In this document: piece after piece, positions 33,185 to 43,905 of the stretch
Numbering within the stretch: the first letter of the stretch is position 1
Layout: each line of letters begins with the position of its first letter
NCBI GenBank assembly: GCA_900088475.1
Contig: FLMG01000284.1
Location: forward strand, 6,178-54,421
Source: Hyphochytrium catenoides
Taxonomy: Eukaryota; Sar; Hyphochytriomycetes; Hyphochytriales; Hyphochytriaceae
Direction of reading: 5' to 3'
DNA length: 48,244 nucleotides
Notes under the pieces: model-generated
Seen by the model: the letters and a program-made list of their open reading frames with translations, nothing else
Told to the model about the DNA's origin: nothing
The model's database searches: none
Translations under genes and position numbers: made by a program

Positions 33185-36100
33185 ATGGAACACACCTTTG
33201 GAGGAGCAGGGTGAGTTGCGTTCCCCCATTTCTCTTGGTTCCCTCTCTCTCACTCTGTGGCATTCGTGGAGTATGAGACTGCCTAATCATCTCTTTTTCC
33301 CTTTCCTTTCGCTTTCTCTCTTTCCTTGAGTTAAGCTCATTGCTTTGTTGTTGTCTATTCCTCTTTGCGCTACGTACTACGTTTCAGGCTCGATAGGGAC
33401 TTTGAGCACACTTTGGACAACGATGGGTCTGTCCTGGCTGCTCTGACAGCGAAGTCAACGGCTTTTATAGGCTTCCGCGATCTGAGTCCATTGGTATATC
33501 TCCCATATTACCGACTCATCGCCAACCTTCTCTCCCACTTCTCTCTCCCACTTCCTTGCCCGGTCCGGCACCTTCTCTCCATTTTCCTATGCCTTTCTCT
33601 GCTTTCTTTCCTTCTTCCTCTCACATCCCTGCTTCATCCTCTACTTTGTTCTATCATTGTCACGTCCTTTCTCACTCCGTTGTCCTTCTCCTTCAGGTGT
33701 TAAGTTCTTCTTTTCACTTCCTGTGCTCTTTTTTCTTATTCTATTCGTTTTATTACTCGGTAGCCCCCACTAGCGCTCTTGACTAGGTCTTCTCTCTCTT
33801 CCGCTCCCTCTGTAGATGGTTGTAGGACAAGATCGAGACCCATTGAAGACCCGTATAGCATGGTAAAGACTCAATGTTACAGCTAATTATAAGACACCCA
33901 TAGGAGGTCAAAGTCCAAGGGAAAGGGAGGTTTCTCTAATATGCTTGCTGCGTTTAGGCTCAGGAAGGAGCATCTAGAGGCGGTCGGAATCCCCGTCACT
34001 GTAAGCTTCCTCCAAACCCCATCTCCAGCTCGTCGTGCTTGACTCTCTTGCTCTCATTCTCTCTTCTTCTTCAGGTGGACTAACCTATTCGCTAATCACC
34101 TTCTTTACCTTCTCCTGCCTCTCAGGCGTCGCCTCCGACCTTCTCTTCCTTCTGATGTACGTTCACTTGCTCTTGCTTTACTCTCCTATTCATTAAATGC
34201 ATTGCATCCGCTCTCTATAGAATGCTGTCTGGCACAGCCGAATACCTAATCCGCTCCCCGCCCTCAGACCAAGCAAAAGTCTATCGTTCTGTTGGGAAGA
34301 CGGAAATTCACATCCCTGGCGGAGGATGAGTGGAAGTTGTACCACATTGAGCAAGACACTGTGGGAAAGAAGGAACAAACAGAGGAAGGCCACAGAAAAG
34401 CGCCAGAAGAAGAGAAGACGGACGCCTCAGAGTGCTATGACACTGAGGCCTTCCTTCATGTATTTGCTGTAGATCTAACCGATGTAGATCAGGAGCGACT
34501 CTCCCAAATCCTGAAGAGCCTAGGTAAGGAATTAGTTGAAGAAGGAAGGACACGACTGGATGCGTGAATGCGCCGTCAAACGCTCTCTAAGAGTAGACTC
34601 TGCTTTCTCCCTCTGCGTTGTTTCCGGTCTCCTCTAGTACTTGAGCATGATGGTTGTATACGTATGGCTTACCGCTAGGAATTATGAAGTCGTTTGCCTT
34701 ACTCACTGCAGCTCTCCTTCATGTTCACCCTCAAAGAGCCCCGGCTAGATGCAGAGAGTGTGGAGGTGAAAACAGTTCCTATGCGCGCTCTTCTTCCTCT
34801 AGCGCTCTCCTCTGCAGCAACTGCACGCCGTACCCTTGCACTTCTAGGATTGGGAAAGGCGTACCTAGACTGGACTAAGCGGAACCGGTTCTGCGGAACG
34901 TGCGGCAGTCAGACTGTTGCGAAGTCTGGTGGTCTGCGGCTTATCTGTAGCTCGGAGGCCTGCAAGTCTACTATTTATATGAGGACGGACCCGGTCGTCA
35001 TCATGGCTGTCGTAAGTGCCAGCAGAGACTATTGCTCAGTTCTGTCTAAATACTCCGACTATGATTGAACAAGCGCTGCAGGGTCTGGCATCTAGTATGT
35101 TTGGTATCCGTCTCGCCTCGTATTTTTCATGAGCATGAGTGCATCGCCGTGCGCCGAAGATATTGCCATCCTTGATATGCTTTCGATATATCTGCCCAGT
35201 ACCTAGATTCTGGAGGAGCGTTTTCCTTTAGTTCCAAAAGACTAAAGACTAAAGAGAACTGTTGACAGCTTTCACCTGACCACGAACGGATAGCGCTTGG
35301 TCGCCAAGCAGGATTCCCAGCTGGGATGTACACCGTACTGGCAGGATTTTTGGAACCTGGAGAGTCCATTGAAGATGCTGTCAAGCGCGAGGTGAGATTT
35401 GTAATAGGGATGATTGTGACACACCAAGCTTATTCAAGCCCTTATGCTGGCACACTATGGGGAACGTCTACTTCTCCAGCATTTTCTATTCTAGTGGGTC
35501 GCATATGACTCCTCCTCCCAGAGAGGTCCGTCTGCTGACGTGAATCAACTTCTGTCCCAGAAATCTACCTCTCTATGTTAGGGCAAACTTTTCTACTGCA
35601 AAGTACAGGGAGAACCAATCTCTTCACGCTCGGTTCTTCCTTCTTCCGCCTATATGTCGTATCTGTCTTGATGGCTCTCTTTATGCTGTTGACAAGACAC
35701 AAAAGGACTAAGAAGTTGCTACCAAATAGGTGCAGGAAGAGGCCGGTTTACCTGTACAGAGCGTGCACTACCATTCTTCTCAGCCATGGCCAATTGGAAG
35801 AGGGGCGTCAAACCAGCTTATGATTGGATGCATGGCAGTCTCCGAGACGGATGAGATCAACTTCAATCGGAAAGAGATGGAGGTAAGCGGAAGAGGAAGA
35901 TAGAGGGAGGACATAATGGGGGCGGGCGTTTAGAAGAAAGGCATGGATGGCGACGTGAGAGGTGCCCTTTAGGCCCATAAGTGTGAAGAAGGATAACGGC
36001 CTCTTCACCCCTGAAAAAAATAATGGGGTGGAAGGAGTGGCAGGGCACAAGGTCGTCGAACTTGAACGGGAGACTCAAGAGATAGTGCTTCCTGTGACCC

Positions 36101-36292
36101 TTTGCGAAGTATATCGGAAGACATCTAACGCTCTGAAATGTTTAGGATATTCGGTGGTTTAGTAGAGATGAGGTCTTGCAATTGCTTCGGGGTGGGGCAG
36201 CAGGGAAAGTTGAGATCACTATCCCTGGCCCCTACGCCATCGCTCATCACCTAATAAAAGCCTGGGCTGAAGAGAGGAAGAGTAACCTCTAA
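33185..36292 (+). CDS. NADH pyrophosphatase (NudC/NUDT12 type Nudix hydrolase)
   Basis: Nine exons (33185-33210, 33388-33493, 33816-33862, 33958-34000, 34268-34523, 34737-35011, 35269-35391, 35730-35882, 36146-36292) give 391 residues with matching phases. The N-terminal domain starts MEHTFGGAGLDRDFEHT, as in the FxGxxLDR start of NudC proteins. A zinc ribbon follows (FCGTCGSQT, then ICSSEACKST). The Nudix box is GFLEPGESIEDAVKRE followed by VQEEAGLPV across an intron, with all REXXEE residues present. The NADH-specific motif is SQPWPIGRGASNQLM, whereas the usual form is SQPWPFPxS. The family cleaves NAD(H) to NMN(H) and AMP and removes NAD caps from RNA. The C-terminus KSNL could act as a weak type-1 peroxisomal signal, as NUDT12 has such a signal. 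The start is the first ATG in frame with the FxGG motif. Confidence 0.9.
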
Positions 36293-36535
36293 ACCATCCA
36301 GATTAAGGAAGCCGCCTAAGATAACTTCGCTCTTTGAGTGTTAAGGTCAGGCAGAGGAAGTATGAGCCCCTGTCGAGAGTATTAGAGGTAAGAAGGTGCA
36401 ACAAGAGCTATAGGCGTCGAAGACAGTTGGACTACTTGCATTATAGACTATAAATGCGAACCATGAAACCCACGTCGAGTATGCTTCTTCTAATAAGGGA
36501 GGAGCGAGCAGGAGAGAGAACTAGGCTCCGCCACG

Positions 36536-37659
36536 CTACTTCTTCTTTCCACCTTTCTTCTTCTTTCCCCCAGCCTTTTTGGCTGCTGTGGTCCCTGCTG
36601 GAGGTTGGTAGTTGGAAAGCCAGTCGTTGTCATAAACAGTCTCCTTAACCTCTATCTTTTTGTCAGCTTGCTGGGCAGGGGCGCTCTTGGCCTTCTGCAG
36701 GAAAAGAGCGAGAAAGTTCTGAGCAAAGTCGCAAAGGTAGTATGACCGCATGCTTCTGAGGATGCCGTCGCTGTATTGTTCCTCTTCCGGATGACCTGCA
36801 GCAGTCAAAGTAAGACCGTTAGACCTCGCCAGGACAGCTTAACTTATGGTAAGGTCGGATCAAGTTAGATGCGACAACGGGGAGGACAAAGTAGCGAGAC
36901 GACTGAGTTAAAAACTCTGTGAATGCCTTCTCCTTTCCACGGAGATCAGTCCAGAATACGTGAGGGGATAGCAAGGTGCTCACTGAACAGCTTACCCTTT
37001 AGCTCATCAATAACGTGTCCATTGTTCTTGTCAACGAAAGCCTTTGTCTTCTTAGTAACCAAAGCCTTCCAAGGCCAGTCCTCTGCATGCTCCTGACCTT
37101 CTGACAGAGCAATGAGGAACTTCAGCGCATCATCCGCGCTTTGCGAGAGGACACCGCCGTGGCATTCACAGCAAANNNNNNNNNNNNNNNNNNTTCCACT
37201 AGTCATGACAGCTACGTGCAGCACCACAACGCTCTTTGAAGCAGCAGCATCCCCTTTCAGTAGAGCATTAGGCGTTACCTCTCGGAAACCTTGAGAAGAA
37301 AGTTCTCCCTTGACGTCGTGGACCATCGTGACCACACATGGGAGAATGTCTTCTGAAACTCTTCCTGGGAGACAATCTCCTTGATCTGAATGATAAGAAG
37401 AGAGGGAGAGTAAGACCGACGAGCGTGATGCCGGCAGTTTAGCCAACAGTGGAGCGACAACGAGGTCCCGTGAGATCAGAAGGAGACCTACATGTTGCCT
37501 GAAAGGCTCAGCTCTAGCCTGGAACTCCAAGATTTGCTTCTTTACTACTTCTTCCGTACTCTCCTCTGGTGGGACAGCCTGAGCAGCTTCTAGCGCTGCC
37601 TTGGCGACGGAGTCATCCACCGCCTTCTTGTTGACCTTCTTCTTGGGTGAGGTGGCCAT
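36536..37659 (-). CDS. Lysine-rich protein of unknown function, interrupted by a sequence gap
   Basis: Exons 37659-37492, 37385-37279, 37138-36996 and 36795-36536 join in phase to 225 residues, but an intron or exon between the second and third is cut by 18 Ns. The protein begins MATSPKKKVNKKAVDDSVAK. It continues with helical, charged sequence (IKEIVSQEEFQKTFSHVWSR, DDALKFLIALSEGQEHAED), then HPEEEQYSDGILRSMRSYY and a Trp-containing stretch VYDNDWLSNYQPP, and ends in KKKKGGKKK. No catalytic motif or membrane segment is seen. Clean splice sites and even composition argue for a real, probably conserved gene; I do not recognise the family. The stop codon faces that of the Nudix gene across 243 bases. 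Because of the gap, one more exon could be missing. Confidence 0.75.
37176..37193. other. Assembly gap (18 N)
   Basis: A run of 18 undetermined bases falls between exons 2 and 3 of the lysine-rich gene. The sequence on both sides belongs to the same gene model, so the gap is probably short, but its true size is unknown. Confidence 0.99.
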
Positions 37660-38700
37660 GGTGCTGCTAACTATTAGAGGGGAGAGTTCAGACCGACCCA
37701 GCCGCAAGCAATTTTAGAGCAAGGCAATGGCAAAGAGAGCCAAGAGACTCACGTTTATAAGTTGACCGGTGAGCTAGAAGGAAGGTCACGTGAGGCTGAT
37801 GGCGTGCTCTCTGGCAGCAAGGAAATGTGCGTCTGCTTCAGGACGGCTGTGCCGCAACAAATTCTGCAGCAATGACCCAGAGACTGCACTTGTATGGTAA
37901 GGATAGCACGAGCCAGCAAGAGAGAGACAGGAGAGAGAGAGAGACAGCAGTGAGCAAGCGAGTGAGAGGTGGACAAAGATAAGCAGACCGAGAGATAGAG
38001 AGAGCAGACACAGAGAGAGTGAGACGAGAGTTGGGAGACTGAGACGGTGAGAAAGGCGAGAGAGATAAAAAGGGAGAGGGAGAGAGAGACTAAGAAAGAG
38101 AGAGAGAGAGAGAGAGGAGAGAGAGTGTGAGAGAGGAGAGAGAGTGAGAGAATGAGAGAGAGAGAGAGAGAGAGAGAAGATGAGAGAGAGAGAGAGCACT
38201 GACTAGGAAGGTGATATCAATCATCTGAGGCAGACGGAAGTCGCAGTCTCAACATTCAACTGGGAGTAGTAGTACAGATACACGGACACAGAGAAACCTT
38301 GCAAGCCATCGTCTCAGCAATAGTAATAGTAGGGACCAAGGTTGGATCTGATTGCCCTGTCCCATCATCAGCCGTTCCTGGGGTAGATCTGAATCTGCTC
38401 TGGCTTGATGATGAAGGGAAGAGGTACGGACATTATTGGGCATCCAAGAAGGAGGCATTGTGCAAGACAGAGAGTGGAGAGATAGAAGCGACCTTCGTGA
38501 GATAAAGTAAACCTTTGTCAGGAGGGTATTAACCCGACACAGAGGTGCATAAAACGAAGAGGAGCGTGCCAATGTGACCGGTGCTCTTGCCGCCACATTA
38601 GGATGAAGGTGAAGAGTTGGCCTTGGGAAGAGCTTATTACTGAGAGAGGATAACAGAGACCGCCTGCACAAGCCGATAATAAAGCAGGGCGGCGGGCTAA
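37660..38700. repeat. Intergenic with (GA)n tract
   Basis: About 37915-38200 is GA-dominated, with long pure runs near 38097-38115 and 38154-38178. The Ser/Leu frames crossing it are artefacts. A plus frame at 38299-38505 and a minus frame at 38249-38671 overlap each other and have no recognisable content. The lysine-rich gene's promoter should lie just above 37659. Confidence 0.7.
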
Positions 38701-38709
38701 GAGGAGTTG

Positions 38710-39280
38710 CTATCTTCTAGTGGTAATGAGATGGTGAGCCTCTACTTTAGAAACGTACTCTACATAATAAACAATATCTCCTATGAGCTTGATGTTAAAA
38801 AGCTGTGAGTCACGTACATATGTGTAGCGACCCTGTCCGGCCAACTTACTACGTTGACTTCCATCTAAGACTCCCAGCGGATACACATTCAGAGCAGAGT
38901 CAGCAGGTATAGACCACAGAACATGAGGGCAGTCTTGGAGCCGATACCATGCTTGCTTCACAACCTGCCTGTGTGGGAATGCTCATTCTACCTGATGACC
39001 TAGCTGACGCCCGCTCTGTTGCTAAGTGCTGCACCGCGCAGTTTCACGGCCTCTGAATGTCAACACGACTGTCACTTGTTCTTTGGCGAAATGCTTGGTA
39101 CAACCCAGAGATTTCGGCGTTTGAACTATTAAGGAGAGGTAGACCCCCTGCGTCCTCCCTTTCATACGCCACTTCCAAAGCTGGTTTGACTAATAGAAGT
39201 TGCAGCTCACCATCATACCAAGCCAGGGAACAGGTAGGAAGAGACTTCGCCTTCCATGCGAATTCTCCTCAACGCCTTAC
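38710..39280 (-). CDS. Hypothetical protein, two 3' exons
   Basis: The minus strand holds a frame of about 70 codons from about 39270 to 39070 without an ATG start. It is protein-like: CSLAWYDGELQLLLVKPALE, then LPLLNSSNAEISGLYQAFRQ. It can be joined in phase (donor after SDSR, acceptor ending ...cacacaggcag) to a second frame of about 85 codons. That frame contains VVKQAWYRLQDCPHVLWSIP and LFNIKLIGDIVYYVEYVSKV and stops at 38710. Amino-acid composition is balanced. No domain is recognised and no 5' exon is located. A fragment of a mobile element is possible. Confidence 0.35.
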
Positions 39281-39360
39281 GACATCTCAAGGTCACCTTA
39301 AGGGAGCCATCGAGCTGCAACCTTATTCAACAGAGTCAAATTGAAAGTATTCGTCTTGTC

Positions 39361-39432
39361 CAGAAGTGACATCATCTGGAGATGCAACAGGCTTGCCCAG
39401 AAGTGACATCATCTGGAGATGCAACAGGCTTG
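39361..39432. repeat. 37-bp tandem duplication
   Basis: The 35-base block starting CAGAAGTGACATCATC at 39361 recurs exactly at 39398, giving a period of 37 bases. No other copy is seen nearby. The period is not a multiple of three, and the duplication lies inside a probable minus-strand exon (see 39372-39648). Confidence 0.95.
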
Positions 39433-39648
39433 GTCCTGTGAGTGAATAAGGGGCTGCCTCAGATGGAAAAGGCAGCCGAGGTCCACCTACGAGGTGATGA
39501 AGCGAAGAGTGACGCATAATGTATGCCATAGCTCTGATTTGTCGGCACGAGATCCAGAGCCGCTACTACTCCTTGTCGTGCGTGACCCTCTACCTAGGAA
39601 CTCTTGAAAGCTTGTGCTTGATGAAAAACAGTCGTCAAAATCTGTCAT
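39372..39648 (-). CDS. Hypothetical small protein, disrupted by the 37-bp duplication
   Basis: Exon 39648-39491 encodes MTDFDDCFSSSTSFQEFLGR and a Ser/Arg-rich stretch to FIT, ending at a GTAGGT donor. An acceptor (cactcacag) precedes 39435. With one copy of the 37-base repeat, the spliced frame would continue to an acidic ending about 24 residues after the junction. With both copies it shifts and stops at 39372. No family is recognised. The model rests only on splice sites and composition. Confidence 0.25.
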
Positions 39649-39819
39649 TATAAACTCTATTATACAGAGACTCACTAATCTACAAGGGAGAGATGTGATA
39701 TCGATCACAATATTCAGGAAATAGAAAAGACAGGCACACTGACAGCGCCATATGTTGGACGATGACATATAAATAAGGAGAAGTGACAAGGACTGTGGTG
39801 TGCTGCAACCTGTTCAGGT

Positions 39820-40656
39820 TTACCAGCTAGGAGCTCCAAAAAAGTCCCCTTCACTAGGCAACACTGCTGACATCTCCGTAGGAGCAGGAAGGAATGGCTT
39901 GAAGATATCGGACTCCTCTAGCGCACTCATCACTTTCAGTGTTGAAGGCTGCTGTACGTTGTCTAGGCTCTCAAACCACCCATTGCAGGAGGCAGGGAGA
40001 TCTGCACCAGTAAACAGGCCAGTTGATGGTGGCAGAGCCATGTCGAAAAGAGGAAGATCATCATCCATTGGGGAGGTGAAGGCTAAGCCGTAGTCTAGAA
40101 CATCCAAAACGAGATCAGCCTCCAAAGAATCGTTCTTCAGAACATCACTGGACATCTTGAGCATCTTTGCTGGAGGCTCATAGCTAGAGACCGCACATCT
40201 CTTCATGGTTGGAGAAGGGGCGTTGGGGATCCGCAGCTCCATAGAGCGTGGGGATTTCTGTGCAGTCTTTCTCCGGATCATCTTGAGGTTTTCAGGGTTG
40301 TCCCTAGTAAAGTACGGGCGGTAGTACGTGCATGTCTCAGACTTGCTCTTGCTCATCTTTTTGAAGCCGAAGTAGTTGAGCTGCCGCTGAAACGACGCAA
40401 ACTTGTTATGTCTGAAGTATTTGGGCAGGATTATCTCGGTGAAGCGCTCCTGGTCCTTGATCTCAAAGGATGTGCCGCTGCTTGACCAGGTGATGATTGA
40501 GGCATCCTCTACCCTAAGGATAGTCGAAAGCTTCTCAAGAAACGGAGCTACGATAATTCTGGGGCTTCGAGGAGACTCCAGCGTCGACATATGCATCCTA
40601 TTAGCAGCCTCCACGTTGATCGTGGGGGCTACCTTCAGCTGACCAAGGTGGCTCAT
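39820..40656 (-). CDS. Heat shock transcription factor (HSF-type DNA-binding protein)
   Basis: A single uninterrupted frame of 278 residues. The HSF winged-helix domain spans about residues 36-130: IIVAPFLEKLSTILRVEDAS, IITWSSSGTSFEIKDQERF, TEIILPKYFRHNKFASFQRQ and LNYFGFKKMSKS. The recognition helix (SFQRQLNYFGF) is intact. No leucine-zipper HR-A/B heptads follow; the domain is succeeded by a basic region (MIRRKTAQKSPR), a Pro/Ser linker and an acidic, hydrophobic C-terminal half (DVLDYGLAFTSPMDDDLPLF) that may serve in activation. HSFs bind nGAAn elements upstream of stress genes, normally as trimers. Absence of introns is notable beside the 3-23-exon genes around it. The wording of the DNA-binding domain is the main reason for suggesting a stramenopile. 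Confidence 0.92.
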   Translation of the reverse strand: MSHLGQLKVAPTINVEAANRMHMSTLESPRSPRIIVAPFLEKLSTILRVEDASIITWSSSGTSFEIKDQERFTEIILPKYFRHNKFASFQRQLNYFGFKKMSKSKSETCTYYRPYFTRDNPENLKMIRRKTAQKSPRSMELRIPNAPSPTMKRCAVSSYEPPAKMLKMSSDVLKNDSLEADLVLDVLDYGLAFTSPMDDDLPLFDMALPPSTGLFTGADLPASCNGWFESLDNVQQPSTLKVMSALEESDIFKPFLPAPTEMSAVLPSEGDFFGAPSW

Positions 40657-41088
40657 GGTTCTTGGGTTCTCGTAGGAGATACTCTTTGAGCTCTGGCGAC
40701 GGCGCTGCGTCCTCTAGTGGATTTGAAACTGGTCTCTTGGTCTTCTTCTTATGGTTCGTTTGCTATGAAGCTTTGTTGCGCTCGTATCGTTGCAAAATGA
40801 GGACTGAAGCACGAGGACGCAGTCAGAGCTTATCAAAGTGATCCCCAAGCACCAGCCTTAGCTTTGAGATAGGAGGATTTGAGAGAAGAAAGAGGAGAGA
40901 GGGAGCAAGTAAATCTGTAGGCAGAAAGTCACCGCTCGATGGGTTTGAGGATCTTTCTGCCCCTCACCTCTCTATCAGCCTCTATGCCTCCTCCCTCTTT
41001 CCGATGTTGAAGCAGCCTATGATCCTAAACGCTGGATGATGCTTCAAAAGAGGGACACTTAGAGCAGGCCAGAGGTTGGGGACGGAAG

Positions 41089-41119
<31 letters not shown>

Positions 41120-43698
41120 CAGGGAAGAGAGAGTGAGGGAGAGAGGAGAGAGAAAGAAAGAAAGGAGGGAGAAGAGACCAGAGGAGGCCAGAAACTCAGT
41201 ACATTCTTATAGTCTCCCAGCCTGGCGCCCCACCCATCTTCCTTAGAAATCTTGGTACAAACCCCTCTATAGCCTTTCCCCTATCTCTTTGCTATACTCC
41301 GTCTTCCCCATCACACTCAGTTTGAAGGTACCAGGAGGCCTGAGGTCAGCAGTCCAAGTGGCGGGAAGTATGGCGGAGGCCAGGCGAGCAATGGCCGCCT
41401 CGTATACCAACCCAGCTGCTGCTTCTCACTTTCCGCCCCTTGTCTTTGCCCTCTCTCTCACGTCCAGACGAGGTAAAACAGAGGAAACCTCAGTCCTGAA
41501 GCCTTTCCATTCACCCTTTCTCCCCTAGTCAACCTGACGTCCTACCTCTCTCTCTATCCACTCTGTCTCCTTCATCTCTATTCTTTACAGACTCCCTCCT
41601 AATATCTCTGCATGGCTCTTTCTGTTCCTTCCTATCGTACCCCTTGTCTCTGTGTTTGTCCCATAGCAAGCGACTCCCCATGCGGTTGATCACCCTTTCT
41701 TAGTCCGCCCACCCCCCTCTCCTCTCTCTCTCTCTCTCCCTGTTCTCTGTCTCATCAGGTGCAGGGGGCACAAGGGTGAGGGACTGTGGACAGAAATCGC
41801 CTCATGGCAGAGGTAAGAAAGAGCTTTTATTTGAGGCCATTAACTCTGTTTTGGTAGCAGATATACCATCTTGAGTTAATTGTGGACTAGGGGATAGGGC
41901 CGCTCTGGTTTGCCCTCATCACATTGGCTAGCAGACTTGATTCTCCCAAGCTCCCGCATCCTGGCCTATCAAAATGAAGGGGAAAAGGGGCAGTTGGGGC
42001 TAGAGGCCGGGTGCGTATGTACCTCGCCTGTCCATACTCAGCTTCTTAGATTTTATCTCTCTTCTATACCTTTGATTGCCCCAATACTTTGATTGTAAAA
42101 GGGAAATATGCCTTCTCTGGCTGTCACTCTTCCTCGCTCCTTGTCAGGTCCCACCCGCCCCGCTTCCTCCTTCTTTCTCAGGTAACCTCATGTGCAGTTG
42201 TGCAAGCAGTGTAACTGTGACTTTTCCCTCAGAACGTCACACAGAGTTTGACCCTCTATTGCCCTATCTCTTCAGCACTCTGACTTGGTCTCTCAATATG
42301 TTAAAAACTATGAGGGCTTATATTCTCTTTACTCTGTCTCGAGGTCAATTAGGAGTACTGAAGGAACTAAAGGAGAACTGGGCGTTTTTCTCAGGTCTCT
42401 TTAGTAGAAAACGTCTAAGAGATATACCGAAGAGACCTACTCATTTCCTTTCTGGCCTTAATAACTACGGCAGAAATGATAAATACGTCAACAACAGGAC
42501 AGAAGATGGCCACACCTTCCACAAAGCCAATAAAATGTTAGGTCTTTGGTCCTTTGCAAGGGGCGACGAAGACTTTCAGCTGCCTTTCTTCCATCAGCAA
42601 ACAAGAGCACAATCACAGTTGTTGAGGCTCCAACCATCAAGCTTCACAATACAATAGGAACTGGAGTGAAGGTAAATACCAAGCCTAGGCATTCTCTATG
42701 GGGAAAGAGAGGCACCAATGTCCCTTGCTAAATACCCAGACATCAAGATTTACAAGGGACACTCGGAAGCCTGATTATTTAGGTTGGCGTTTCGCTTCTC
42801 TTGTTGGCCTTGACAGTCAGTCAGCCTGGTAACTGAGGCAGCCTTGCTATTGTGCAGGTACAAATGGCGTGCGTAACTATGCTTCGTGCTAGGCGGCTGC
42901 GCTTCAGACCTCAAAAGGAGGAGGGTTTTGCCAGGGTTAGGATTAGGGTTCTCTTTGGGCTGGTAGGACTTGATGATAAACCGAGGCACGCACGAAAAAG
43001 AAAGGCTGTTGGTCGCCTTGGCATCCTAATGGGGCTATAAGGCCTTGCTACCTCCTATCTGGAGGTCAATACGAGCATTCCTTGACTTGCTTGGCACTTC
43101 CCTTCCATAAAGATGAAGGTCTTTTTTACTGTTAGGATTGCCTTGTCTCAAGCCAACAGTGGATGACCAGGAGCGTAGAATGTAGGGTGCCATCAATCAG
43201 CCCCTGCCCTGCCCTGATGAAAACGCTGCACAAGGGCGAGAACATGTGCTTTCGAGGTACACTAACCTCGTCTATTGATTAGAGGGCCTAACACTAGAAA
43301 TTTCCATTGTTTTCTCCGAAGACGTGGCTACTTGCAGCCTGCTCTCCGTCTCGAGGAAGGCACAAGCATTAAATCAAGGTTCTCGAGCACATTAAAAGAG
43401 TCTCCTCCTCCCGTCAATGCTGCCGAGATATGGAGGACTGCATGTGTCTAGGAAAAAGGGAAGAGGGAGGGCGACAAAAGGACACAGCAAGGAAGAAGAC
43501 TAACAAAGTGGACCAAAGCAACTGTGAAAGAGGGCCAAACAGACAGTGAACAAAGGCAAAAAATTTTCAGCGCTTTCTTGAAGGCTGCCAGCTCCTCACT
43601 AATTGGTCCATCTGCACTTCAACTTCCTCCATTGCTTGGTGGTGGACAGCCCTTCACTTTCAAAGCTCTCTCGCCTCTTTCTTGTTGCTCTTCTTCAG
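40657..43698. other. HSF upstream region and unresolved coding-like fragments
   Basis: The HSF promoter should lie just above 40656. A (GA)n tract with GAAAG variants covers 41094-41170. Beyond it, several plus-strand pieces have splice-like borders: 41760-41812 (acceptor catcag, donor GAG/gtaaga), 42345-42394, and a piece ending at 42671 before gtaaat (ITVVEAPTIKLHNTIGTGV). They may belong to one multi-exon gene ending at 43905, but I could not build a phase-consistent model. The 193-codon frame at 42076-42657 contains parts of these and is not credible as one exon. Confidence 0.35.
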
Positions 43699-43905
43699 AT
43701 CTCACCTCTTCTGGACTATGAAGGAGAGACTGGACTAGAAAGAGATAGAGGGAATGTGGAGCAGGGCAGGCTGCGGGCCATCCAGCGCCACAGAACAGAC
43801 AGGCTCAAGATGGGACAAAAGAGGAAAGATGATACGCGGCTGTCCTCCCTCCCTGCACAAGAACCGGGACCGAAGAGCAGGACGAGGGCAAAGCTTCGGA
43901 AGTGA
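43699..43905 (+). CDS. Candidate 3' terminal exon of an unresolved gene
   Basis: After a strong acceptor (ttgctcttcttcag), the frame is open for 68 codons, ISPLLDYEGETGLERDRGNV onward, becoming Arg/Lys/Gln-rich (LRAIQRHRTDRLKMGQKRKD) and stopping at 43903-43905. The basic C-terminus suggests a nuclear or nucleic-acid-binding protein. No domain is recognised, and the upstream exons are uncertain. Confidence 0.35.
   Translation: MSPLLDYEGETGLERDRGNVEQGRLRAIQRHRTDRLKMGQKRKDDTRLSSLPAQEPGPKSRTRAKLRK

Noticed and set aside
42076-42657. 193-codon plus ORF
   Set aside because: The first half is Leu/Ser/Pro/Cys-rich without domain, and internal splice signals suggest that only short parts are exons.
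42933-42950. AGGGTTAGGATTAGGGTT, an interstitial telomere-like string
   Set aside because: Two to three imperfect units only; too short to distinguish from chance.
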